A stretch of 64,000 nt of DNA from the NCBI RefSeq assembly GCF_011045165.1, contig NZ_JAAKZI010000004.1:1-64000 (forward strand), given 5' to 3'. Origin of the DNA: Arthrobacter silviterrae (lineage in GTDB: Bacteria; Actinomycetota; Actinomycetes; Actinomycetales; Micrococcaceae). A program made the position numbers and the translations under genes. The notes below the pieces were generated by a model. The model searched no databases. It saw nothing but the letters and a program-made list of their open reading frames with translations, and was not told where the DNA came from. This document shows positions 24,889-33,051 of the stretch, one piece after another; position 1 is the stretch's first letter, and each line of letters opens with the position of its first letter.

Positions 24889-26232
24889 ATGAGCCACGAG
24901 CGTGAGATCCCCGGCCGGAATCCGCGGTCGTTCCCTTATGAACTGCGCTCGTTTCCCGTCCGGCTGGTTGACGGGGTGGTCCCCGAGGAAGTCGCCAAGT
25001 GGTCCCAGGCCGTTGCACTCGGTTTCTACGGGGACGCGCCCACAGGGGAGAACCTGGCCAAGTTCGCCGTGCTGGAACAGGCTGACGGGCGCATGGCCAC
25101 GGGCGCGTACCTGAAGGACGCGGCCGCCCCCGCGGGTGCATGGGGCCCGGAGTACCCGGTGGCCACCTACGCGTACCACCGCAAGAACCTCAACGTCGGC
25201 GGGGGCACCCTGCTGCCGGTGCACCAGATCACCGCGGTCACCGTGCGCCCCAGCCACCGGCGCCGAGGGATCCTGCGTGCCATGATCAGCTCCGACCTGG
25301 CCCAGGCCAAGGCCGCCGGCATCCCCCTGGCCGCGCTGACCGCGTCCGAGGCAACCATCTATGGCCGTTTCGGCTTTGGCGTCGCCACCCACAAGTGCAC
25401 GGTGGAAGTGGCCACGCGGGGCGGCATTGCCTTCCACAACCCGTCCGCCGCTGCGCAGGGAACCGTGGAGGTGGCCGATCCGCTGGTGGTCCGTGACCTG
25501 CACCATGAAATTTTTGCCCGCGTGCACGCTGCCACCTACGGGTCGATCGGCCGGCACGACATGTACCGGCTGGTGGCCTCGGGCCAGGGCAATTACGCGT
25601 CCATGACCCCGGTGCGCAACATCCGGGCCGCGCTGCACTACGACGACGCCGGCGAGATCGACGGGTATGTCACCTACAGGCCAAACGAGGAAGCGAAGCC
25701 GCCCACGGTTGAGGTGGTGGACCTGCTGGCGGTCGGTGAAAGTGCATATTTGGCGTTGTGGAACTATCTGGGCTCCTTGGACCTGATCGAACGGATCACG
25801 TGGACCATGGCACCGGAAGTGGACCCGCTGGAATGGGCCATGGCTGCCAAGCGCGACTACAACCGCACCGGCACCGAGGACCACCTGTGGCTGCGCATCC
25901 TGGACACGCCTGCAGCCCTGGCCGCACGGCACTACCTTTCCGACGGCAGCATCACGGTCCACGTGGGGGACCCCCTGGGCCACGCGTCCGGCATTTTCCG
26001 CATTGACGTGGTCCACGGGATGGCCACCGTGAAACGCTGCCCCGAAGACGGCTCCGTTGAAGCAGAGCTGGGCTTGGGGGTCAGCGAACTGTCCAGCATC
26101 TACCTGGGTGCTGTCAGCGCGCGCACCCTGTCCGCCGCGGGACGGGTCCGGGAGGACGTCCCGGGGGCCGTGGCCCGCTTCGACGCACTCTTCGCCCCGC
26201 CGGGCCCCGCCCACAGCCTGACAAACTTTTAG
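24889..26232 (+). CDS. Eis-like GNAT N-acetyltransferase
   Basis: A 447-residue protein of the Eis (enhanced intracellular survival) type: an N-terminal GNAT domain with the acetyl-CoA loop TVRPSHRRRGILRAMI, a second degenerate GNAT region, and a C-terminal sterol-carrier-like domain. The segment EATIYGRFGFGVA carries the tyrosine that acts as general acid in Eis, and the chain ends in Phe as in that family, where the terminal carboxylate joins the active site. Relatives acetylate amines, including aminoglycosides, at several positions. Substrate here is unknown. CGGAGGAAGC precedes the ATG. It follows polA by 56 bp. Confidence 0.88.
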   Translation: MSHEREIPGRNPRSFPYELRSFPVRLVDGVVPEEVAKWSQAVALGFYGDAPTGENLAKFAVLEQADGRMATGAYLKDAAAPAGAWGPEYPVATYAYHRKNLNVGGGTLLPVHQITAVTVRPSHRRRGILRAMISSDLAQAKAAGIPLAALTASEATIYGRFGFGVATHKCTVEVATRGGIAFHNPSAAAQGTVEVADPLVVRDLHHEIFARVHAATYGSIGRHDMYRLVASGQGNYASMTPVRNIRAALHYDDAGEIDGYVTYRPNEEAKPPTVEVVDLLAVGESAYLALWNYLGSLDLIERITWTMAPEVDPLEWAMAAKRDYNRTGTEDHLWLRILDTPAALAARHYLSDGSITVHVGDPLGHASGIFRIDVVHGMATVKRCPEDGSVEAELGLGVSELSSIYLGAVSARTLSAAGRVREDVPGAVARFDALFAPPGPAHSLTNF

Positions 26233-26338
26233 GCGCCTGCCCCTGTCCTGCCACTTCGCCCGTGTCGCGGGTAGGATGCATCACAAGAGGCAGCAGTTCC
26301 ACGGCCGGCGGGCCCGGCACGGATGAAGGAGCCAGGCA

Positions 26339-27583
26339 ATGGAAACGTCGTTCCAGGTCATCGTGGTGGGCGGAGGCTTTGCCGGCGTGGCCGCCGTCAA
26401 GGAACTGGGCCGCAAGGGCGTGAAGGTGCTGCTCATTGACCAGCACAACTACCACCAATTCCAGCCCTTGCTCTACCAGGTGGCGACAGCGCAGATTGGC
26501 GTCTCCGAGGTCACGCGGACGTTCCGCGGCCTGTTCCAGCGCTACCGCAGCGCCACCGTGCTCACGGCGAAGGTGGCGTCCGTGGACGTTGCGGCCCACA
26601 CCGTCACCACGGACCAGGGCGACACCTTCCACGCCGACATCCTGGTCCTGGCTGCCGGCGCCGAGGCGAACTACTTCAACACCCCCGGCGCCCAGGAGAA
26701 TGCCTACCCCCTGTATTCCGTGACTGACGCGGTGCGACTGGGCAACGCCATGGTCCACACGCTTGACGCGGCCCAACGGGACAGTGGTGGCGGCGGCGTG
26801 CACATTGTGGTGGTCGGCGGCGGGCCCACGGGCGTGGAGACGGCGGGGGCCATCGCCGAGAACTTCAAATACGTCATTCCCAAATACTTTTCCCCGGAAC
26901 TGGCCGCGAACTCAAGCGTCCATCTCGTGGACATGGTCCCGAGCGTGCTGACGCCCTTTTCGGACAAGTCCAAGGCCTACGCCACGAAGCGCCTCCAGGA
27001 GGCCGGCGTCGTGCTCAAGATGGGCTCCGGCGTCACCGACGTCCGCCAGGACGGCGTGACCTTTGCCGACGGCACCTCGCTGCCCGCCCAAATTATTGTC
27101 TGGGCCGGCGGGCTCAAGGCAGGTGCCGTTGTCGCCGCGTCGGGCCTGGAACAGGGACGCGGCGGCCGCATTGACGTCAACCCGGACCTGACGGCCCCCG
27201 GCGCCCCCGGCGTCTACGTCCTCGGCGATGCAGCCAACATGACCGACGCCCACGGAGTGAAACTGCCCCAGTTGGGCTCATGTGCCCAGCAGGCGGGAAA
27301 GTGGGCTGCCCGCAACATCCACGCCGACCTCACCGGCGGCACGCGGGCACCGTTTGCCTATGTGGACAAGGGCTACATGGCCATGATTGGCCGGGGCGCC
27401 GCGGTGGCCGAGCTGGGCCCCAAGCGCATCCAAATGCAGGGACCGCTGGCGTTTCTGGCCTGGCTGGGCGTCCATGTGGTGCTGCTGTCGGGCAACCGCC
27501 AGCGCATCAGCGCCCTGGTTTCGTGGGCGGACGACTACCTCACCCACAGCCGCTCCCACGTGGTCCTGGGCAACCCCGACTGA
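26339..27583 (+). CDS. NAD(P)/FAD-dependent oxidoreductase, NDH-2-like
   Basis: A 414-residue two-dinucleotide-binding flavoprotein. The FAD-binding GGGFAGVAAVKELG is at 11-24, the second NAD(H)-binding VVGGGPTGVETAG near 158-170, and the FAD-contacting YVLGDAANM near 295. KGYMAMIGRGAAVAEL near the C-terminus and the following hydrophobic helix FLAWLGVHVVLLSG match type II NADH:quinone dehydrogenases, which feed electrons to menaquinone without pumping protons. AAGGAG precedes the ATG. It may be the main or an alternative NADH dehydrogenase. Confidence 0.88.
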   Translation: METSFQVIVVGGGFAGVAAVKELGRKGVKVLLIDQHNYHQFQPLLYQVATAQIGVSEVTRTFRGLFQRYRSATVLTAKVASVDVAAHTVTTDQGDTFHADILVLAAGAEANYFNTPGAQENAYPLYSVTDAVRLGNAMVHTLDAAQRDSGGGGVHIVVVGGGPTGVETAGAIAENFKYVIPKYFSPELAANSSVHLVDMVPSVLTPFSDKSKAYATKRLQEAGVVLKMGSGVTDVRQDGVTFADGTSLPAQIIVWAGGLKAGAVVAASGLEQGRGGRIDVNPDLTAPGAPGVYVLGDAANMTDAHGVKLPQLGSCAQQAGKWAARNIHADLTGGTRAPFAYVDKGYMAMIGRGAAVAELGPKRIQMQGPLAFLAWLGVHVVLLSGNRQRISALVSWADDYLTHSRSHVVLGNPD

Positions 27584-27587
27584 CAGT

Positions 27588-27606
27588 CGGGCCCTGCCGG
27601 GGCCCG
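27588..27606. terminator. GC hairpin between convergent genes
   Basis: CGGGCCC and GGGCCCG form a 7-bp stem with a 5-nt loop immediately after the NDH-2-like stop codon, 9 bp before the convergent permease gene. It lacks a T-run. Confidence 0.5.
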
Positions 27607-27615
27607 GGGGATGCT

Positions 27616-28377
27616 TCAGGCGGGCTCCCGCACCCACGCTCCGCGGCAGGCCAGCCAGAGCGTGGCCGCGGCTGCCGTCGAGTTGACCAGCAGCAGTGAA
27701 ATCAACACCAGCAGCTGGATGAGGCCTGCATCCAAGGGGGTGGCACCGCCCAGGATCATCCCCACGAACGCGCCGGGCAGGGTCACCAGGCCGGCCGTGC
27801 GGGTTTGGTCGATGGACGGCAGCACAGCCTCCCCGGCCACCGGGCGGCCCACCATGAGCCGGGCTGCCGGCCACTGGAATCCAAGCGCGACGGCGGCCTC
27901 CACCTCGCCCCGGCGCACTGCGAGTTCATCCCGCACACGCCGCCCGCCCAAGGTCACGGTGGACATGGCCCCGCCGATTTGCTGGCCCACCACGGCAATG
28001 ATGGCCAGGGCATTGAACGGCAGCACGCCCGCCGCAAACATCAAGGCAGCCACCGGCACCACCCCGGCCGCCAGCGGGACGGCAGCCATCCACCACCGGC
28101 CCGACGGCGCCACCCGGTGGCCGGAGGTCCAGACGGCCACCACAAACATCAGCCCCACAAAGGCGAACGCCCAGGCGCCGCGGTTGGCCAGGAACGCGAT
28201 GACCAGCGCAACGGCGGCCAGCTGCACCAGGGCGCGCAGCCCCGCCACCAGCATTTGGGCAGGGGAGCCCTCCAGGGCCAGGCGCCAGACTGCGGCGGCC
28301 AGCACCAGCAGGGCGGCCAGCAAAATCCAGGCAGCGGGGCCCAAAACCAGGAGGGTCGATTTATCCACAATCGCCAT
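27616..28377 (-). CDS. FetB/UPF0014-type membrane permease
   Basis: A 253-residue integral membrane protein of the UPF0014 family, which includes E. coli FetB, the permease of an iron exporter that protects against oxidative stress. Family features are LVAGLRALVQLAAVALV near the N-terminus and TAGLVTLPGAFVGMILGGATPLDAGLIQL in the second half, with seven or so hydrophobic segments. The normal partner ATPase (FetA) is not adjacent on either side, which is unusual. It diverges from rpsA, so its promoter lies next to the rpsA promoter. Confidence 0.83.
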   Translation of the reverse strand: MAIVDKSTLLVLGPAAWILLAALLVLAAAVWRLALEGSPAQMLVAGLRALVQLAAVALVIAFLANRGAWAFAFVGLMFVVAVWTSGHRVAPSGRWWMAAVPLAAGVVPVAALMFAAGVLPFNALAIIAVVGQQIGGAMSTVTLGGRRVRDELAVRRGEVEAAVALGFQWPAARLMVGRPVAGEAVLPSIDQTRTAGLVTLPGAFVGMILGGATPLDAGLIQLLVLISLLLVNSTAAAATLWLACRGAWVREPA

Positions 28378-28398
28378 TATTGCCGCCGCACCCGGGTT

Positions 28399-28427
28399 TT
28401 GCGCTCCTAGGCGCGAACAACTAGACT
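28399..28427 (+). promoter_or_regulatory. rpsA: rpsA promoter
   Basis: A -35 TTGCGC (28399-28404) and a -10 TAGACT (28422-28427) are separated by exactly 17 bp. Transcription would start near 28434, leaving a leader of about 125 nt before the rpsA ATG. The leader contains an inverted repeat GCCGGAC-GT-GTCCGGC (about 28510-28525), which could fold or be an S1 autoregulation site; that is inference. Confidence 0.7.
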
Positions 28428-28558
28428 AAATGGGCACGTAATGGGCGGTCAATCCTGCCCGGAACCGTGCAGGCACCATCCGCAGGAACCCCTGCAACCA
28501 TCATCATTAGCCGGACGTGTCCGGCCCAGCCAACTATCCACATCGGAGCCCCTACTAC

Positions 28559-30037
28559 ATGACCATCACGACCCACGAGAAGACTGGTACCCCTGTTGTT
28601 GCGATCAACGACATCGGTACTGCTGAAGAATTCCTCGCCGCAGTGGACGCAACCATCAAGTACTTCAACGACGGCGATCTCGTCGAAGGTGTTGTTGTCA
28701 AGGTTGACCGCGACGAAGTTCTGCTCGACATCGGTTACAAGACCGAAGGTGTCATCCCCTCCCGCGAGCTTTCCATCAAGCACGACGTCGACCCCGGGGA
28801 CGTTGTCTCCGTGGGCGACCAGGTCGAAGCCTTGGTCCTCACGAAGGAAGATAAAGAAGGCCGCCTGATTCTCTCCAAGAAGCGCGCACAGTACGAGCGC
28901 GCCTGGGGCGACATCGAGAAGGTCAAGGAAGAAGACGGTGTCGTCACCGGTACCGTCATCGAGGTGGTCAAGGGTGGTCTTATCCTCGACATCGGCCTGC
29001 GCGGCTTCCTGCCCGCATCGCTCGTCGAGATGCGCCGTGTGCGCGACCTGGCTCCGTACATCGGCCAGCAGATCGAAGCCAAGATCATCGAGCTGGACAA
29101 GAACCGCAACAACGTGGTCCTGTCCCGCCGTGCCTGGCTCGAGCAGACCCAGTCCGAGGTTCGCTCCACGTTCCTCAACAAGCTGGAAAAGGGCCAGGTT
29201 CGTCCCGGCGTTGTTTCCTCCATCGTCAACTTCGGTGCCTTCGTGGACCTGGGCGGGGTGGACGGCCTCGTCCACGTTTCCGAGCTGTCCTGGAAGCACA
29301 TCGACCACCCGTCCGAGGTTGTCGAAGTTGGCCAGGAAGTCACCGTCGAGGTGCTCGAAGTGGACCTGGACCGCGAGCGCGTGTCGCTCTCGCTCAAGGC
29401 TACGCAGGAAGATCCGTGGCAGACCTTCGCCCGCACGCACGCGCTGGGCCAGGTTGTCCCCGGAAAGGTCACCAAGCTGGTTCCGTTCGGCGCGTTCGTT
29501 CGCGTTGAAGACGGCATCGAAGGCCTGGTCCACATCTCCGAGCTGGCCGTGCGCCACGTGGAGCTGGCCGAGCAGGTTGTCTCCGTGGGCGACGAACTGT
29601 TCGTCAAGGTCATCGACATCGACCTGGAACGCCGCCGCATCTCGCTGTCCCTCAAGCAGGCCAACGAAGGTGTCGACGTCGACTCCACCGAGTTCGACCC
29701 GGCCCTCTACGGCATGGTTGCCGAGTACGACGAAGAGGGCAACTACAAGTACCCCGAGGGCTTCGACCCCGAGTCGAATGAATGGCTCGAAGGCTACGAG
29801 AGCCAGCGCGCCGTCTGGGAGCAGCAGTACGCTGACGCCCAGGCCCGCTGGGAGTCCCACAAGAAGCAGGTTGCCCAGCACGCCGCAGAAGATGCAGCAG
29901 CTGACGGTGCCGGTGCCAGCGGCGAAGCCGCAGGCACCAGCTACTCCTCCGAGCCGGCTGTCTCCGACGCCGGAGCCGGCACCCTGGCTTCCGACGAGGC
30001 CCTGGCCGCCCTGCGTGAGAAGCTCACCGGAAACTAA
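28559..30037 (+). CDS. rpsA: 30S ribosomal protein S1
   Basis: A 492-residue protein with four S1 OB-fold repeats (about residues 35-105, 122-190, 205-280 and 292-365), each with the GxVxxxxxxGAFVxL/GIEGLVHISEL pattern. Examples are GVVSSIVNFGAFVDLGGVDG and GKVTKLVPFGAFVRVEDGIE. It recruits mRNA to the 30S subunit. The C-terminal 110 residues are acidic, then Ala/Gly/Ser-rich, and probably disordered, as in other actinobacterial S1 proteins. Four rather than six repeats is normal for the phylum. GGAG lies 11 nt before the ATG at 28559. Codon use is more optimised here (frequent GTT, GGT, GAA) than in neighbours, as expected for a highly expressed gene. Confidence 0.97.
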   Translation: MTITTHEKTGTPVVAINDIGTAEEFLAAVDATIKYFNDGDLVEGVVVKVDRDEVLLDIGYKTEGVIPSRELSIKHDVDPGDVVSVGDQVEALVLTKEDKEGRLILSKKRAQYERAWGDIEKVKEEDGVVTGTVIEVVKGGLILDIGLRGFLPASLVEMRRVRDLAPYIGQQIEAKIIELDKNRNNVVLSRRAWLEQTQSEVRSTFLNKLEKGQVRPGVVSSIVNFGAFVDLGGVDGLVHVSELSWKHIDHPSEVVEVGQEVTVEVLEVDLDRERVSLSLKATQEDPWQTFARTHALGQVVPGKVTKLVPFGAFVRVEDGIEGLVHISELAVRHVELAEQVVSVGDELFVKVIDIDLERRRISLSLKQANEGVDVDSTEFDPALYGMVAEYDEEGNYKYPEGFDPESNEWLEGYESQRAVWEQQYADAQARWESHKKQVAQHAAEDAAADGAGASGEAAGTSYSSEPAVSDAGAGTLASDEALAALREKLTGN

Positions 30038-30067
30038 TTTCCGACAGGCGTCCAACGCTTCAGTGAT

Positions 30068-30105
30068 CGGGTCCTCCACCTTCAGGTGGGGGACCCGTTC
30101 CCTTT
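30068..30105 (+). terminator. rpsA: Intrinsic terminator of rpsA
   Basis: CGGGTCCTCCACC (30068-30080) pairs with GGTGGGGGACCCG (30085-30097) around a TTCA loop, with one G-U wobble, followed by TTCCCTTT. It lies 30 bp after the rpsA stop. Confidence 0.85.
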
Positions 30106-30163
30106 AACAGCCCGGCACCCCACCAAGGAGTGCTGCACCCAGCCACCACACGAAAGGTCAGGC

Positions 30164-30529
30164 ATGCCCGCGTCGACTTGGATGAAGGTTGCCCGCTCCG
30201 GAGACGGCGAGACCGTCGGCTATCTGGCGCCGCTGGCCCCCGACTGGTCCGAAGTCCAGCCGTACAACCTGCTGGGCCACGCCGTGGGCGGGCCCACCGA
30301 CTTCCTGGCGGGTGAGGAACGGCTGCTGGAACGTGGGATTTCTGAGCTGGCGGAACGCTGGCAGTTGCGCGACCCGGATCCTGAACTGTGCAACGGCGTC
30401 GTCATACTGGAGGTATCCCAGGACGGCATTGTCGTGGCTCACGCCGACCTCACCAAGGCACTCGTCTTTGGGAAGCGCCTCACGGTGCCGTGGCCGGACG
30501 TGGCAGGGGCCCTGGCCCGCGAACGCTGA
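30164..30529 (+). CDS. Conserved hypothetical protein
   Basis: A 121-residue soluble protein with no signal peptide or membrane segment. I do not recognise a domain. It has mixed alpha/beta character, with GETVGYLAPL at the start and a C-terminal segment DGIVVAHADLTKALVFGKRLTVPWP that looks like two beta strands. AAAGG precedes the ATG at 30164. It lies just past the rpsA terminator and is convergent with the yigZ-type gene. Position-specific base use (G/C in the third position) supports a real gene. Confidence 0.65.
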   Translation: MPASTWMKVARSGDGETVGYLAPLAPDWSEVQPYNLLGHAVGGPTDFLAGEERLLERGISELAERWQLRDPDPELCNGVVILEVSQDGIVVAHADLTKALVFGKRLTVPWPDVAGALARER

Positions 30530-30555
30530 ATCGGCCGGACCATCGGACGGGCGCT

Positions 30556-31275
30556 TCAGCGCGCCGCCAGCGGCGTATCCACCCAATCCGTGCCAGCCGG
30601 CACCAGCATGGCCCGGCCCGCCGTCAGCGAGGCCAGCTTGTCCTGCGCCGCGGCAATCACGGAGGAATCGTCGGCCATCGCCAGCCCCACCAAGGTGGTG
30701 GCGGCACCGTAGCTGTTGCCCGTCATGGTGTAGCCGGCACTGCGGAGCTCGTGCTCCAGCCGCCCCGCGTCCCCATGCGCCACAGCCACCGTAAACAGCT
30801 GCATGCGGTCCCGTCGCACCAGCGGCGCCACGGCAAGGGAGCTGCTGACGGACTCCGAGTACGCCCGCACCAGCCCTCCGGCACCGAGCAGGATGCCCCC
30901 AAAATAGCGCACGACGACGGCACACACGTCGCTGAGCATGGCCTCCGGAACGGCGCCGCCCCCGGTGTCGCGCTTGAGCAGTGCCTCAAGCATGGGCAGC
31001 CCGGCCGTGCCGGAGGGCTCGCCGTCGTCATTGGAGCGCTGCACACCCCGCCCGGGACCCAGCACAAACGCCGAACAATGGTGCCTGGCGTCGTAAAACT
31101 CCCTCCGGAGTTCGGCCACCAGCAGCCGGGCCGCGGACTCATCCTCCACGCGCCGCAGCACCGTGATGAAACGGGACTTCTTCACCACCAGCTCATGGCG
31201 CACGTCCGGCCCGGCTGCCAGGGTGGCGTAGCTGCTGATTCCAGGCGTGGCGGCAGGCTGCTCGGAGTGGGTCAC
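30556..31275 (-). CDS. YigZ/IMPACT family protein
   Basis: A 239-residue YigZ-type protein. The N-terminal UPF0029/IMPACT domain shows HHCSAFVLGP, SNDDGEPSGTAGLPMLEAL and VVVRYFGGILLGAGGLVRAYS, and the small C-terminal DUF1949-like domain follows. Eukaryotic IMPACT regulates the Gcn2 kinase; bacterial members are thought to bind nucleic acid or ribosomes, but their function is not settled. The gene is divergent from coaE, with only 22 bp between the start codons. Confidence 0.88.
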   Translation of the reverse strand: MTHSEQPAATPGISSYATLAAGPDVRHELVVKKSRFITVLRRVEDESAARLLVAELRREFYDARHHCSAFVLGPGRGVQRSNDDGEPSGTAGLPMLEALLKRDTGGGAVPEAMLSDVCAVVVRYFGGILLGAGGLVRAYSESVSSSLAVAPLVRRDRMQLFTVAVAHGDAGRLEHELRSAGYTMTGNSYGAATTLVGLAMADDSSVIAAAQDKLASLTAGRAMLVPAGTDWVDTPLAAR

Positions 31276-31285
31276 CAGGACAGTC

Positions 31286-31291
31286 TAGTGT
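31286..31291 (+). promoter_or_regulatory. coaE: -10 box of probable leaderless coaE mRNA
   Basis: TAGTGT ends 6 nt before ATG 31298. The intervening GGAGTC is too close to act as a normal ribosome binding site, so a leaderless start is likely. Confidence 0.45.
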
Positions 31292-31297
31292 GGAGTC

Positions 31298-32512
31298 ATG
31301 CTTTCGATTGGGCTCACGGGCGGCATCGCATCCGGCAAGTCACTTCTGTCCGCACGGTTCCGCGAGCTGGGCGCCGTGGTCATCGATGCGGACCAGCTGG
31401 CCAGGGACGTGGTGGCGCCCGGGACCCCCGGCCTGGCCGCCGTGGCGGCCGAATTTGGCCCCGCAGTGCTGGCAGGGAACGGTTCCCTTGACAGGCCGGC
31501 CCTGGGGGCCGTGGTGTTTGCCGACCCCGACAAGCTGAAGGCACTCAATGCCATTGTCCACCCGCTGGTCCGCGCGGCGGCCGCCGCGTTGAAACAGGGT
31601 GCCGGCCCGGGAGCCGTAGTTGTCCAGGACATCCCGCTGCTGGTGGAGACCGGCCAGGAGGCATCCTTTCACCTTGTGGTGGTGGTTGATGCCCCTGCGG
31701 CGGTGCGCCGGGAGCGGATGGTGTCCCGCCGCGGCATGAGCGTGGCCGATGCCGACGCCCGGATGGCCGCGCAGCTTGGTGACGAACAGCGGCGGGCTGC
31801 TGCCGACGTCGTGCTGTCAAACACGGGCATGCCCGAGGAAGTGCTGGCGCAGGTGGATGTCTTGTGGCACCAGCGGCTGGTGCCCTTCGCCCGGAACCTG
31901 GCGGCCGGCGTGCCCGCACCCACGGCCGGGCCGCCGGTCATCGTGGAGCCGGATTCGGCCTGGCCTGCCCAGGCAGCCCGACTGGCCGGGCGGATCAGGC
32001 ACGCCGTGGGCAGTTCCGCCCTGGGCGTGGACCACATCGGCTCGACGTCGGTGCCCGGCCTGGCTGCCAAGGACGTTCTCGACCTGCAGCTGCGGGTTCA
32101 TTCATTGGCCGCGGCCGACGCCGTGGCGGATGAACTGGCCGGCGCCGGCTTTCCGCGCCGGGCGGGGGAGTGGTGGGACACGGGCCACGATTTCGGTGGC
32201 GGCCACACCGGGGAACGGTGGGCGAAGCGCCTGCACAATGCGGCGGACCCCGGGCGGCCCGTCAACCTGCATGTGCGGGTTGACGGCTCACCTGGCGCGG
32301 TGCTGGCGCTGGCCTTCCGCGACTGGCTGCGGGCCGACACCCACGTGCGCCTGCGCTACGAAAGCTTCAAGCGGGGCCTTGCCGCGGAACACTCCGCGGA
32401 TGCCACCACGGCGGCCTATGCGGATGCGAAGGAGCCGTGGTTTGCCGCTGCGCTGCCGGAGCTTGCGGCGTGGATGTCCGCCACGGGCTGGGCGGCCCCC
32501 GGCAGGCAATAA
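31298..32512 (+). CDS. coaE: Dephospho-CoA kinase fused to a GrpB/UPF0157 domain
   Basis: A 404-residue two-domain protein. Residues 1-200 are dephospho-CoA kinase, the last step of coenzyme A synthesis, with P-loop GLTGGIASGKS (5-15), the DADQLARDVV segment (30-39) and the lid region MVSRRGMS. Residues about 214-395 are a GrpB/UPF0157 domain (DHIGSTSVPGLAAKDVLDLQ, then VNLHVRV and ALAFRDWLRA), a nucleotidyltransferase-like fold. The same fusion is known in mycobacterial CoaE, where the extra domain has been proposed to aid folding or regulation. No stop or frameshift separates the parts. Confidence 0.95.
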   Translation: MLSIGLTGGIASGKSLLSARFRELGAVVIDADQLARDVVAPGTPGLAAVAAEFGPAVLAGNGSLDRPALGAVVFADPDKLKALNAIVHPLVRAAAAALKQGAGPGAVVVQDIPLLVETGQEASFHLVVVVDAPAAVRRERMVSRRGMSVADADARMAAQLGDEQRRAAADVVLSNTGMPEEVLAQVDVLWHQRLVPFARNLAAGVPAPTAGPPVIVEPDSAWPAQAARLAGRIRHAVGSSALGVDHIGSTSVPGLAAKDVLDLQLRVHSLAAADAVADELAGAGFPRRAGEWWDTGHDFGGGHTGERWAKRLHNAADPGRPVNLHVRVDGSPGAVLALAFRDWLRADTHVRLRYESFKRGLAAEHSADATTAAYADAKEPWFAAALPELAAWMSATGWAAPGRQ

Positions 32513-32514
32513 GA

Positions 32515-32551
32515 AAGGCAGGTGCCTCCCTTGCGGGATGACACCTGCCTT
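32515..32551. terminator. Bidirectional terminator between coaE and the DUF4190 gene
   Basis: AAGGCAGGTG (32515-32524) and CACCTGCCTT (32542-32551) form a perfect 10-bp stem, with a small inner stem TCCC/GGGA in the loop. It lies 2 bp after the coaE stop and 11 bp before the end of the convergent gene; A/T at both stem bases suits use in both directions. Confidence 0.75.
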
Positions 32552-32562
32552 GCTGGGGGCTC

Positions 32563-32928
32563 TTAGTTGCTGACCAGTCCCGGGTTGTTGAGGAGGGCCA
32601 CGATGGCGATGATGTAGATGACCGCCACGATCAGGCCAAGAATGGTGAAGATCCAGCCAAGAATGACGCCGACGTTCGCGGGGGTGTTCTTGAACCCTGC
32701 CGCGGTGGACTTCTTCTTAGCAATGATGGACACGATCAGGCCGGCCAGGGAGAAGACAAAGCAGAGCACCAGGCCCACGATGCCCAAGGTCTTGCCGGGA
32801 TCTTCGGCCGGGGCGCCGTAAGGCTGCTGGCCGTAGGGTGCAGGCTGCTGGCCGTAGGGTGCAGGCTGTGCATAGGGCGCTTGCGGTGCAGGCTGCCCGT
32901 AGGGGTTTTCAGGTGTATTGGAAGTCAT
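32563..32928 (-). CDS. DUF4190-type small membrane protein with Pro/Tyr/Gln-rich tail
   Basis: A 121-residue protein. Residues 1-42 are a low-complexity cytoplasmic or disordered tail of PAPYGQQ-type repeats. Two hydrophobic segments (about 48-69 and 85-112) follow, with a basic KKKS loop between, the DUF4190 arrangement. The tail is encoded by two exact 21-bp tandem copies (32822-32842 and 32843-32863) plus a diverged third. Function unknown; such tails occur on several actinobacterial membrane proteins. It is divergent from uvrB. Confidence 0.8.
   Translation of the reverse strand: MTSNTPENPYGQPAPQAPYAQPAPYGQQPAPYGQQPYGAPAEDPGKTLGIVGLVLCFVFSLAGLIVSIIAKKKSTAAGFKNTPANVGVILGWIFTILGLIVAVIYIIAIVALLNNPGLVSN
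32822..32863 (-). repeat. Two 21-bp tandem repeats encoding PAPYGQQ units
   Basis: The plus-strand unit GGCTGCTGGCCGTAGGGTGC-A occurs twice in exact tandem, followed by a diverged copy. Each encodes seven residues of the DUF4190 protein tail, so copy number could change without frameshift. Confidence 0.9.
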
Positions 32929-33007
32929 TTTTTCCTCATTCGGGTGGTGGTGCGATGATGTCTCGGACTATTTTTACATGCAGTGGACTAATTGACGCAT
33001 CGAATGG

Positions 33008-33025
33008 ATGGGGAGTCCTCCCCAT
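33008..33025. promoter_or_regulatory. Inverted repeat in the uvrB promoter region
   Basis: ATGGGGAG-TC-CTCCCCAT is an 18-bp inverted repeat with 8-bp arms and a 2-bp centre. It ends 13 bp before the likely uvrB -10 box and so overlaps the -35 region, the usual place for an operator. It does not resemble the LexA box. The bound factor is unknown. Confidence 0.5.
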
Positions 33026-33038
33026 GTCGCAACGGGGG

Positions 33039-33044
33039 TACCGT
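33039..33044 (+). promoter_or_regulatory. uvrB: -10 box of probable leaderless uvrB mRNA
   Basis: TACCGT ends 7 nt before the uvrB ATG at 33052, with no Shine-Dalgarno between. Confidence 0.5.
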
Positions 33045-33051
33045 TAACCGC

